Assembly: GCA_014534295.1 (NCBI GenBank)
Contig: JACVRU010000083.1
Location: 1 to 8,302 of the forward strand
Reading direction: 5' to 3'
Source of the DNA: Thermoleophilia bacterium
Lineage (GTDB): Bacteria; Actinomycetota; Thermoleophilia; Gaiellales; Gaiellaceae
DNA: 8,302 nt
The notes beneath the pieces were generated by a model, which was given only the letters and a program-made list of their open reading frames with translations, had not been told where the DNA came from and searched no databases. Positions 1 to 5,881 of the stretch are shown one piece after another. Both the position numbers and the translations under genes were made by a program. How positions within the stretch are numbered: position 1 is the first letter of the stretch; every line of letters starts with the position of its first letter.

Positions 1-1274
1 CAGCCGTGGTGGCGCTCGAGCGGCGGCAGGTGGGCGGCGCGGACGAAGCGCTTGGCGCGGTAGTCCAGGCTCGCCTTCGCCGTCGAAGCGGGCAGCAGCT
101 CCACGAGCGGCCGGGCGAGGCGGGCGAGCGGCCCGGCCCGCTCGGCCAGGAGATCGGCCGCGTACGTGTAGTAGCCGCCGAACAGCTCGTCGCCGCCCTC
201 GCCGGAGAGCACCGTCTTCACGTGGCGTGCCGCGAGCTCGGAGACGAGGTAGGTCGGCAGCGCGGACGAGTCGGCGAAGGGCTCGTCGAACGCGTCCGCG
301 AGCGCCGGGAGGAGCAGCGCCGCGTCGGGCCGCAGGACGAGCTCGTGATGGTCGGTCCCGTACCGCTCCGCGACGGCGCGGGCGTCCGCCGTCTCGTCGT
401 ACGACCGCTCCTCGAAGCCGATGGTGAACGTGCGTAGCGGCTCCGCGGTCTCCCGCGCGGCGAGCGCCGCGAGCGCGCATGAGTCGACGCCGCCCGAGAG
501 GAGCACCCCCACCGGGACGTCGGCGACGAGGTGCGCTCGGACCGAGTCGCGCAGGCGCGCCCGCAGCTCCTCGAGGAGCTCCGCCTCGTCGCCGGCGCGC
601 AGTTCCTCCACCGGGACGGGCGCCGGGCGCGCATACCGCTCGAGCCGTGCCCCGCCGCCGCCGTCCCAGACGAGCACGTGGCCGGGCGGCACCTTCCGCG
701 TGCCGCGAAAGATGGAGAGCGGGTCGGGCACGCAGTTGAAGGCGAGGAACGCCTCCACCGCATCGGCATCGACCTCGACGCGCGGCAGCGCCCGCAGCTC
801 CGAGGCGAACGCCAGGTCGCCGTCCTCGAGGCGGTAGGCGAGCGGCTTGATCCCGAACCGGTCGCGCACGAGGAGCAGCCGCCGCCGGCGCGCGTCCCAG
901 ACAGCCGCGGCGAACATCCCGCGCAGCCGTCCCGGGAAGGCGTCGCCCCACTCCTCGTACGCGTGCGCGAGCACCTCGGTGTCGCCCCGCGAGCGGAAGC
1001 TGTGCCCGGCACCCTCGAGCTCGTCTCGGAGCTCGCGGTAGTTGTAGAGCTCCCCGTTCTGGACGACGACGACCGAGCCGTCCTCGTTCGCGAGCGGCTG
1101 GTCGCCCGTCTCGAGATCGATGATCGAGAGCCGCCTGGCGGCGAGGCCCGCGCCCCCCTCGGCCCACGTGCCGGCGCTGTCGGGCCCGCGGTGGGCGAGC
1201 GACGCGCTCATCTCCGCGAGGCGATCGGCGTCGATCCGCCCGCGGGCCGAGACGATCCCGGCGATCCCGCACAC
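1..1274 (-). CDS. asnB: Asparagine synthase (glutamine-hydrolysing)-type amidotransferase, C-terminus off the left edge
   Basis: Class II glutamine amidotransferase: the N-terminal domain releases ammonia from glutamine, and the C-terminal ATP-pyrophosphatase domain adenylates a carboxylate (aspartate, or in polysaccharide loci a sugar acid) and amidates it. I translated 424 codons. The N-terminus is MCGIAG, so Cys2 is the expected nucleophile. HRGPDS is at 28-33, NGELYNY at 73-79, RDRFGIKPL at 137-145, the PP-loop SGGVDS at 260-265, and SGEGGDELFGGY at 357-368. All key motifs are intact. Family members are about 600 residues, so roughly the last third is outside the window. GTG at 1274 is chosen because Cys must follow the initiator and a TAGAGT hexamer lies 8 nt upstream. 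It begins 11 bp after the sugar transferase, which suggests a surface-polysaccharide role rather than plain asparagine synthesis. The family call is firm; the substrate is inferred. Confidence 0.95.
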   Translation of the reverse strand, partial: MCGIAGIVSARGRIDADRLAEMSASLAHRGPDSAGTWAEGGAGLAARRLSIIDLETGDQPLANEDGSVVVVQNGELYNYRELRDELEGAGHSFRSRGDTEVLAHAYEEWGDAFPGRLRGMFAAAVWDARRRRLLLVRDRFGIKPLAYRLEDGDLAFASELRALPRVEVDADAVEAFLAFNCVPDPLSIFRGTRKVPPGHVLVWDGGGGARLERYARPAPVPVEELRAGDEAELLEELRARLRDSVRAHLVADVPVGVLLSGGVDSCALAALAARETAEPLRTFTIGFEERSYDETADARAVAERYGTDHHELVLRPDAALLLPALADAFDEPFADSSALPTYLVSELAARHVKTVLSGEGGDELFGGYYTYAADLLAERAGPLARLARPLVELLPASTAKASLDYRAKRFVRAAHLPPLERHHG

Positions 1275-1282
1275 GGTCGCGG

Positions 1283-1288
1283 ACTCTA
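1283..1288 (-). promoter_or_regulatory. Putative -10 box (TAGAGT) for a leaderless asnB transcript
   Basis: On the minus strand TAGAGT is followed by 8 nt and then the GTG start of the amidotransferase. Its TAG doubles as the stop codon of the preceding sugar transferase. No convincing Shine-Dalgarno sequence lies before the GTG, and the spacing matches the other gene starts in the window. No -35 element is evident, so this could also be a chance use of the stop codon. Confidence 0.45.
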
Positions 1289-1954
1289 GTCTGCGGGCCG
1301 AACGAGGCTGCGCGCCGACTGGCGGAGGACGCGCCACGCCGTGGCCACGAGCGTCCGCAGGTAGAGGCGCACAGAGCGATCGGCGATCCACTCGAGGTCG
1401 TGCGCGAGCTTTTCGGCCATCGACGCCTCGTACTCGCGCCGCACCTGCGCGAAGCCCGTCAGACCGGGACGAACGACCAGCCGCTGCCAGTACGCGGGCA
1501 GCTCTGCGGCGAGCTCCTCGAAGAAGATCGGGCGGATCGGCCGCGGCCCGACGAGGCTCATGTCGCCGCGGAGGACGTTCCAGAGCTGCGGCAGCTCGTC
1601 CAGCTGCGCCGCCCGGAGCCGCCGGCCGACGGGCGTGTACTCGGCGCTTGCCCGCCGCACGAGCTCCTCGCCGAGATAGGGGCCGAGCCGCTCCTCCGCT
1701 CCGCGCTGCAGCGTGCGGAACTTGACCATGGTGAAGACGCGGCCCCCGCGGCCGACCCGCTCGCCGCGGTAGAGAACGGGACGACCGTCGGTCGCGACGA
1801 TGGCGAGCGCGATCAGGGCGAGGAGAGGGGACGAGACGAGGAGGAAGAACGCCGACAGGACCAGGTCGAGCGCCCGCAGCGGTGCGTCGCGACCGCGCCG
1901 GGGAGCCTCGCGGGCCAACCGCTCGTAGCGCTCCGCGAGCGTCTCGGTGTCCAC
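1286..1954 (-). CDS. Bacterial sugar transferase (polyprenyl-phosphate sugar-1-phosphate transferase, PglC/WcaJ catalytic domain)
   Basis: Membrane enzyme that moves a sugar-1-phosphate from a nucleotide sugar to undecaprenyl phosphate, the first committed step of a lipid-linked glycan. The 222-residue product has one hydrophobic segment at about 28-54, likely the re-entrant helix of the monotopic class. MVKFRT follows at 76-81, then the core from DELPQLWN (119-126) through GDMSLVGPRP (130-139) with the expected Asp119-Glu120 pair, and RPGLTGFAQV at 162-171. It has the minimal PglC-like size and lacks the multi-helix N-terminal region of long WcaJ proteins. GTG at 1954 is preferred over an upstream ATG at 1987, because the latter would nearly abut the divergent lipoprotein gene and because TACACT sits 7 nt before the GTG. 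It is followed closely by the amidotransferase gene. Sugar specificity cannot be read from sequence. Confidence 0.92.
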   Translation of the reverse strand: MDTETLAERYERLAREAPRRGRDAPLRALDLVLSAFFLLVSSPLLALIALAIVATDGRPVLYRGERVGRGGRVFTMVKFRTLQRGAEERLGPYLGEELVRRASAEYTPVGRRLRAAQLDELPQLWNVLRGDMSLVGPRPIRPIFFEELAAELPAYWQRLVVRPGLTGFAQVRREYEASMAEKLAHDLEWIADRSVRLYLRTLVATAWRVLRQSARSLVRPAD

Positions 1955-1961
1955 CGGCCCG

Positions 1962-1967
1962 AGTGTA
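1962..1967 (-). promoter_or_regulatory. Putative -10 box (TACACT) for the sugar transferase
   Basis: Minus-strand TACACT lies 7 nt before the chosen GTG start at 1954, the leaderless geometry seen elsewhere here. It shares two bases with the plus-strand TAGAGT at 1966-1971, so the two divergent promoters would overlap and could not be occupied together. Confidence 0.5.
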
Positions 1968-1971
1968 GAGT
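1966..1971 (+). promoter_or_regulatory. Putative -10 box (TAGAGT) for the PQQ dehydrogenase lipoprotein gene
   Basis: TAGAGT lies 26 nt before the ATG at 1998, and exactly 8 nt before an in-frame CTG at 1980. It could drive a short-leader transcript for the ATG or a leaderless one for the CTG. The hexamer is identical to the box before asnB. Confidence 0.4.
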
Positions 1972-1997
1972 CGCGCCCCCTGGGCAAGCGCCGGGGG

Positions 1998-3032
1998 ATG
2001 AGGGCGCTCTCCCTGTTGCTCGCGCTCGCGGTCGCCGCCGGCTGCGGCGGCGGCGAGGAGCCCGCGCCACAGCCGACGACCGCCGTGACCGAGGAGGCCG
2101 AGTTCGGCGTCGAGGCGCTCGAGACCCCCTGGGAGATCGCCTTCGTGGACGAGTCGAGGCTGCTGGTGAGCGAGCGGCCCGGCCGGGTGCGCCTGGTCGA
2201 GGACGGCCGGCTGCGCGAGTCACCGGTCGCGACCCTCGACGTGGAGGCGAGCGGCGAGGGCGGGCTGCTCGGCCTCGCCGTCCGTGACCGGTTCGCCTAC
2301 GTCTACTACACCGCCTCCGGAGGCAACCGCGTCGCCCGCTTCCCGCTCGCCGACGAGCTCTCGTTCGGCGCCGAGGAGGTGCTGCTCGACGGGATCCCGG
2401 CCTCCGCGGTGCACGACGGCGGCCGCATCGCATTCGGCCCCGACGGGCTGCTCTACGTGGCGACGGGCGACGCCGGCGACCAGAGGCTCGCGGCCGATCG
2501 CGGCTCGCTCGCCGGGAAGATCCTGCGGCTGCCGCCGGACGGCGGTGAGCCGGAGGTCGTCTCCTGGGGCCACCGCAACCCGCAGGGGCTCGCATGGAGT
2601 GACGACGGGACCCTGTACGCGACGGAGCACGGGCCGACGGGCGAGTTCGGCCTCTGCTGCCTGGACGAGGTGAACGAGATCGTGGCGGGCGGCTACTACG
2701 GCTGGCCCTTCCGGGCGGGGACGCGCGACACCGGCGCGGGCGAGCCGCCGGAGCGGCCGCGCGACCCGCTCGCGACGAGCGGCGACGACACGTGGGCCCC
2801 CGCCGGCGCCGCCTGGTTCGACGGCGCGCTGTACGTGGCCACGCTCCGCGGGGAGCGGCTCCTGCGCATCTCCCCCGCCGGCGCCGTGGAGACGGTCCGC
2901 GACGACCTGGGGCGGCTACGGGCCCTGGCGGTCGGGCCGGACGGCTGCCTCTATGTCGGAACCTCCAACCGGGACGGCCGCGGCGACCCGCGCGAGGGCG
3001 ACGATCGCATCGTGCGCATCTGCGAGCGATAA
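1998..3032 (+). CDS. PQQ-dependent sugar dehydrogenase lipoprotein (glucose/sorbosone dehydrogenase family)
   Basis: Predicted extracytoplasmic quinoprotein beta-propeller that oxidises an aldose or similar sugar, with electrons passing to PQQ. The 344-residue product starts with a hydrophobic signal and a lipobox-like AVAAGC, so Cys16 would be lipidated. A low-complexity linker follows to about residue 35. Family landmarks are TPWEIAF (43-49), GLLGLAV (89-95), HDGGRIAFGPDG (139-150) with the probable catalytic His139, GHRNPQGL (191-198) with the Arg-Asn pair expected to contact PQQ, EHGP (210-213), DEVNEI (223-228) and YYGWP (233-237). A vicinal Cys220-Cys221 precedes DEVN. ATG at 1998 is the simple start, but it has only a G-run directly against it. 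An in-frame CTG at 1980 would add GKRRG to the signal peptide. Substrate is unknown, and many family members have no tested activity. Confidence 0.9.
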   Translation: MRALSLLLALAVAAGCGGGEEPAPQPTTAVTEEAEFGVEALETPWEIAFVDESRLLVSERPGRVRLVEDGRLRESPVATLDVEASGEGGLLGLAVRDRFAYVYYTASGGNRVARFPLADELSFGAEEVLLDGIPASAVHDGGRIAFGPDGLLYVATGDAGDQRLAADRGSLAGKILRLPPDGGEPEVVSWGHRNPQGLAWSDDGTLYATEHGPTGEFGLCCLDEVNEIVAGGYYGWPFRAGTRDTGAGEPPERPRDPLATSGDDTWAPAGAAWFDGALYVATLRGERLLRISPAGAVETVRDDLGRLRALAVGPDGCLYVGTSNRDGRGDPREGDDRIVRICER

Positions 3033-3035
3033 GCT
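3030..3035 (+). promoter_or_regulatory. Putative -10 box (TAAGCT) for the LysR gene
   Basis: TAAGCT begins with the TAA stop codon of the dehydrogenase gene and ends 6 nt before the LysR ATG. There is no Shine-Dalgarno sequence in the 9-bp gap, which favours a leaderless start. The match to a -10 consensus is moderate and no -35 is visible. Confidence 0.4.
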
Positions 3036-3041
3036 CCGCTT

Positions 3042-3932
3042 ATGGATACGCGACAGCTCGCGGCGTTCTGCGCGGTCGTGGAGCGCAGGAGCTTCTCGCA
3101 GGCGGCCGAGGCGCTCGGGATCTCGCAGCCGGCGGTCAGCCTCCAGATCCGGTCGCTCGAGGAGCGGCTCGGGACGCAGCTGATCGACCGCTCCGGCCGC
3201 CGGGTCGAGCCCACCGAGGCCGGCAGCCGCCTGTACCGGGGCGCCCAGCGGCTGCTCGTGCTCGAGGAGCAGGTGCTCGAGGACGTCGCGGGCGGCGAGG
3301 ACGGCCCTCTCCACGGCCGGCTCGAGCTCGGCGCCTCCTCGGGCCCGGGCGAGACCGTGCTCCCCGTACTGCTCGGGGAGTTCCAGCGCGCCCACCCCGA
3401 CGTGCACGTCGCGCTGGCCGTGCACGACACGCAGACGATCGTCGACCTCGTCGCCCGGCGCGAGCTGGAGCTCGGCGTGGTCGGCGCGGCCCGCCGGCAC
3501 CGTGGCGTCACCTTCGAGCCGTTCTTCCGGGACGAGCTGATCCTCGTCTGCCCGCCGGGGCACCCGTTCGAGGGACGGACGGTGTCGCTCGACGAGCTGA
3601 GGGGCGAGCCGCTGATCCTGATGCAGGAGGGGGCGGGTGTCCGCCAGGTGATCGAGGACGAGCTGCGGCGGGCGGGGGTGCGGCTGCGCGACCTCGACGT
3701 CCGCCTCGAGCTCGGCGTCAAGGAGTCGGTGCGGATCGCCGTGCGCGAGGGCTTCGGCGTCGCCTTCATCTCGCGGACGTCCGTGGAGGCGGATCTCGCA
3801 GAGGGGGCCGTCGGCGAGGCGCGGGTGGAGAGCCTCGAGCCGGCGCGGGAGATCTCGCTCGTGCGCGCGACCGGGCGCAGCCCGACGCGGGTCGCGCAGG
3901 CGTTCGTGGAATTCGCGCGGGAGCGGCTGTGA
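3042..3932 (+). CDS. LysR-family transcriptional regulator
   Basis: Cytoplasmic DNA-binding regulator, 296 residues, the usual length for the family. The N-terminal winged helix-turn-helix spans about 1-61 and is very typical: LAAFCAVVERRSFSQAAEAL (6-25), then GISQPAVSLQIRSLEERLG (26-44) and TEAG (58-61). A linker helix follows to about 92. The periplasmic-binding-like effector domain covers about 93-290, starting LELGASSGPGETVLPVLLGEF with the CysB/CysL-type look. The effector is not evident. The gene sits 9 bp after the dehydrogenase stop and 28-43 bp before a co-directional dehydrogenase. This differs from the classic divergent LysR arrangement, although autoregulation with control of the downstream gene is plausible. 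No T-N11-A operator stands out upstream. Confidence 0.96.
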   Translation: MDTRQLAAFCAVVERRSFSQAAEALGISQPAVSLQIRSLEERLGTQLIDRSGRRVEPTEAGSRLYRGAQRLLVLEEQVLEDVAGGEDGPLHGRLELGASSGPGETVLPVLLGEFQRAHPDVHVALAVHDTQTIVDLVARRELELGVVGAARRHRGVTFEPFFRDELILVCPPGHPFEGRTVSLDELRGEPLILMQEGAGVRQVIEDELRRAGVRLRDLDVRLELGVKESVRIAVREGFGVAFISRTSVEADLAEGAVGEARVESLEPAREISLVRATGRSPTRVAQAFVEFARERL

Positions 3933-3962
3933 CCTTTCCCCACGAAGTGCGTCGCATTCCGT

Positions 3963-3967
3963 GGGAG
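3963..3967 (+). promoter_or_regulatory. Shine-Dalgarno-like GGGAG that decides the dehydrogenase start
   Basis: GGGAG lies 8 nt before GTG 3976. The alternative GTG at 3961 has neither a Shine-Dalgarno sequence nor a TANNNT hexamer in front of it. This supports 3976 and translation from a transcript shared with the LysR gene. Confidence 0.5.
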
Positions 3968-3975
3968 CCCCGGAA

Positions 3976-4902
3976 GTGATCGTCCGCTGGGGCCGCGGCG
4001 AGCTCCCCGGCCTGCTCGCGGAGCTCGGCATCGAGCGGCCCTTCCTCGTCGCCTCGCGTCGCTGGGACGAGCTGGCGCTCCCGCAGGCTGCGCGCTGGGA
4101 CGAGATCCCGTCGCACCGGATCGAGGTCCCCGACGGGATCGACGGCATCCTCGCAGTCGGTGGCGGCTCGGCGATCGACACGGCGAAGGCGGCCTCCGCC
4201 GCGTCCGGGCTGCCGCAGGTCTCCGTGCCGACGACGTACTCCGGCTCGGAGTGGTCGAGCTTCTTCGGCGTCCGCGACCCGAATCGGCGCATGCGCGGCG
4301 GGGGCGGCGGCGCGCGCCTCGCCGGGATCGTCTACGAGCCCGAGCTGACTGCCGGCCTCGACCGCGAGACGACCGCCGGCACGGCGTTGAACGCCTTCGC
4401 CCATGCGGCCGAGGCGCTCTATGTGCGCGGCCGGGACGAGTCCGCGAACCACGTCGCGCTCGAGGGTGCGCGCATCGTGGAAGACGCCCTGCCGCACGTC
4501 CTGGAGCGGCCCGGCGACCTCGGCGCCCGGCGCGACCTCCTCCTCGGCGCCGCCCGCGCCGGCGAGGCGCTCGGCCGTTCCGGGCTCGCGCTCGGCCATG
4601 CGATGGCGCAGGCGCTCGGCGGGCGCTACGGACTCCCGCACGGCGTCCTGAACGCGATCTGCCTGCCCCCGGCGCTCAGGTTCAACGCCGCGTTCGTGCC
4701 GCCCGAGCTCGGCGAGGACCCCGCCGGCCGCGTGGAGCGGCTCGCTCGCCTCGGCGGCATCGCACGGCTCCGCGACCTCGGCGTCCCGCGCGCCGAACTC
4801 CCGGAGGTGGCGGCGACCGTCGCGCAGCGCCCCGGCGCGCGCGCGAACCCGAGACCGGCGCGTCCCCGCGAGATCGTGGAGCTGCTCGAGTCCGTGTACT
4901 AG
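3976..4902 (+). CDS. Iron-containing alcohol dehydrogenase family protein, maleylacetate reductase-like, unusually short
   Basis: NAD(P)H-dependent oxidoreductase of the Fe-ADH/dehydroquinate synthase-like fold. Maleylacetate reductases reduce maleylacetate to 3-oxoadipate at the end of hydroxyquinol and chlorocatechol breakdown. In the 308-residue product I see GGGSAID (62-68, nucleotide binding), PTTYSGSE (85-92), NAFAHAAEALY (139-149), LGHAMAQALGG (207-217) and LPHG (220-223). His143, His208 and His222 are the expected metal or active-site histidines. The position that is Asp in metal-binding alcohol dehydrogenases is Asn139, as in maleylacetate reductases, and NPRP (291-294) near the end also fits them. 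Relatives are about 350 residues; the missing part lies before GGGS, where the N-terminal domain is compressed. A Gly-rich stretch (108-112) replaces the usual loop. GTG 3961 is an alternative start adding five residues. Its stop overlaps that of the convergent cupin gene. No ring-cleavage gene is nearby, so the substrate is uncertain. Confidence 0.82.
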   Translation: MIVRWGRGELPGLLAELGIERPFLVASRRWDELALPQAARWDEIPSHRIEVPDGIDGILAVGGGSAIDTAKAASAASGLPQVSVPTTYSGSEWSSFFGVRDPNRRMRGGGGGARLAGIVYEPELTAGLDRETTAGTALNAFAHAAEALYVRGRDESANHVALEGARIVEDALPHVLERPGDLGARRDLLLGAARAGEALGRSGLALGHAMAQALGGRYGLPHGVLNAICLPPALRFNAAFVPPELGEDPAGRVERLARLGGIARLRDLGVPRAELPEVAATVAQRPGARANPRPARPREIVELLESVY

Positions 4903-5456
4903 AGGCGGGGCCCGTAGGCGGGGTCGAAGGCGGCATAGCCGCGGGCTCGGGCGAGCGGCGCGACGAGTGCGAGGGCGGCGCGCTGCACGCCGACCGGGAC
5001 GACCGGCAGCGCGACCTCGTCGAGGTACTCCGGCGCCATGACGGCGAGCTGCAGCGGGCTCGGGAGCCCCCGCTTGTCGAGCCGGCCGTCGCGCGCGAGC
5101 CCCCAGAGCTGCTCGAAGAACTGCTCGAGGCGGAGAGCCGGGCGGAACTCGATCACCGCCTGCAGCTCCTCTTCGCCGTCATTCCAGAGGCGATGAACGG
5201 TGCCCGGCGGAACGACCACCTCGTCACCGGGCCTCGCGACGACAGTGCGGCCGCCCAGACGGACGCGAGCGCGCCCGGCGAGGACGCGGAAGCGCTCCTC
5301 CTGCAGGGGATGAACATGGGCGAGCGGGACGGAGCCTCCCACGCGCAGGGAGAAGTCGAACGCGAGGAGGGTGCCGCCCGTCTCGGCGGAGGTGGCGCGC
5401 CAGACGAGCCGCTCGCCGGTGACCGGGTTCTCGAGCCGCTCGCCCCGCGCAGCCAA
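4899..5456 (-). CDS. Cupin-domain protein, function unknown
   Basis: Small beta-barrel metalloprotein of 185 residues. The two cupin motifs are complete: motif 1 around AHVHPLQEERFRVLAG (46-61) with His47, His49 and Glu53 or Glu54, and motif 2 GDEVVVPPGTVHRLWN (77-92) with His88. This gives the expected three-His/Glu metal site. A C-terminal extension of about 80 residues (106-185), partly hydrophobic, follows the barrel and is not assigned. Reaction and substrate cannot be deduced. The only plausible start is TTG at 5456, directly after the TGA of the CBS gene and in the same reading frame, with no good Shine-Dalgarno sequence. Translation may therefore depend on termination-reinitiation, or on readthrough giving a 315-residue CBS-cupin protein. 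The stop codon overlaps the convergent dehydrogenase stop. Confidence 0.85.
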   Translation of the reverse strand: MAARGERLENPVTGERLVWRATSAETGGTLLAFDFSLRVGGSVPLAHVHPLQEERFRVLAGRARVRLGGRTVVARPGDEVVVPPGTVHRLWNDGEEELQAVIEFRPALRLEQFFEQLWGLARDGRLDKRGLPSPLQLAVMAPEYLDEVALPVVPVGVQRAALALVAPLARARGYAAFDPAYGPRL

Positions 5457-5846
5457 TCAGGTCTGCTCGAGCGGGATCTGCGCCATCGACGCGGCCACGC
5501 GGCGGAGGCTGACGATCCCGAGCACGCGGCCGCCTTCCACCACGGGGAGGTGGCGGAAGCCCTGGGAGAGCATGATCTCCTGCGCCTGCTCGAGGCCGAG
5601 GTCGGGCTCGGCGACGACCGGGTCGGCCGTCATCCACTCGCGTGCCCGCGCGTCGCTCGTCAGCACGCGCCCGGCCATCGCCTTGAGCATGTCCCGCTCG
5701 GTGAGGATGCCGACGAGCCGGCCGTAGTCGAGCACCGCGACGGCGCCGGTCTTCGCCTCGACCATCTTCTGCGCGACCTCGCCGAGCGTGTCCTCGGGCG
5801 CCACGCTCACGAAGTCGCTGCGCATCGCGTCGGAGACCGTGCCCAC
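5457..5846 (-). CDS. CBS-domain pair protein
   Basis: Stand-alone tandem CBS (Bateman) module of 129 residues, probably a cytoplasmic sensor of adenine nucleotides or a related ligand. CBS1 covers about 6-60, with the typical GILTERDMLKAMAGR at 46-60. CBS2 covers about 70-122, with MTADPVV (72-78), FRHLPVVEGGRVLGIVSLRR (97-116). No effector domain is present unless the downstream in-frame cupin is joined by TGA readthrough. GTG at 5846 is chosen because the first CBS begins a few residues later, and because TAGACT sits 7 nt upstream. The reading frame stays open far upstream, but that would run across the divergent methyltransferase gene. It shares a 35-bp divergent promoter region with that gene. 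Confidence 0.9.
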   Translation of the reverse strand: MGTVSDAMRSDFVSVAPEDTLGEVAQKMVEAKTGAVAVLDYGRLVGILTERDMLKAMAGRVLTSDARAREWMTADPVVAEPDLGLEQAQEIMLSQGFRHLPVVEGGRVLGIVSLRRVAASMAQIPLEQT

Positions 5847-5853
5847 GAGTGCG

Positions 5854-5859
5854 AGTCTA
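5854..5859 (-). promoter_or_regulatory. Putative -10 box (TAGACT) for the CBS gene
   Basis: Minus-strand TAGACT followed by 7 nt and GTG 5846, the leaderless geometry. It lies in the left arm of the inverted repeat. The matching -35 region would fall inside or beyond the opposite promoter. Confidence 0.55.
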
Positions 5860-5869
5860 ACGGCAGGGC

Positions 5870-5875
5870 TAGACT
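5870..5875 (+). promoter_or_regulatory. Putative -10 box (TAGACT) for the methyltransferase gene
   Basis: Plus-strand TAGACT followed by 6 nt and GTG 5882. It lies in the right arm of the inverted repeat. The two -10 boxes are only 10 bp apart, so divergent initiation should be mutually exclusive. Confidence 0.55.
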
Positions 5876-5881
5876 CGCTCG

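Larger units (their letters stand above)
5851..5878. repeat. Perfect 9-bp inverted repeat in the CBS/methyltransferase divergent promoter
   Basis: GCGAGTCTA (5851-5859) and TAGACTCGC (5870-5878) are exact inverted copies separated by 10 bp. Each arm contains a TAGACT hexamer pointing toward its own gene, so the symmetry may simply be two back-to-back -10 elements. It could also bind a dimeric regulator. Confidence 0.75.

Noticed and set aside
1955..1987. ATG at 1987 as the sugar transferase start
   Set aside because: It would add 11 residues unlike the family and run through the divergent promoter region, almost touching the lipoprotein start. GTG 1954 has a TANNNT box at the usual distance.
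2916..4292. Long open frame on the minus strand (458 codons) opposite the LysR and dehydrogenase genes
   Set aside because: It is antisense to two genes with unmistakable family motifs, its translation has no recognisable domain, and long antisense frames are expected at this GC content.
4920..4950. GC-rich hairpin near the convergent gene ends as a terminator
   Set aside because: GGCGGC/GCCGC complementarity is easy to find at this GC content. There is no T-tract, and it lies inside the cupin coding region.
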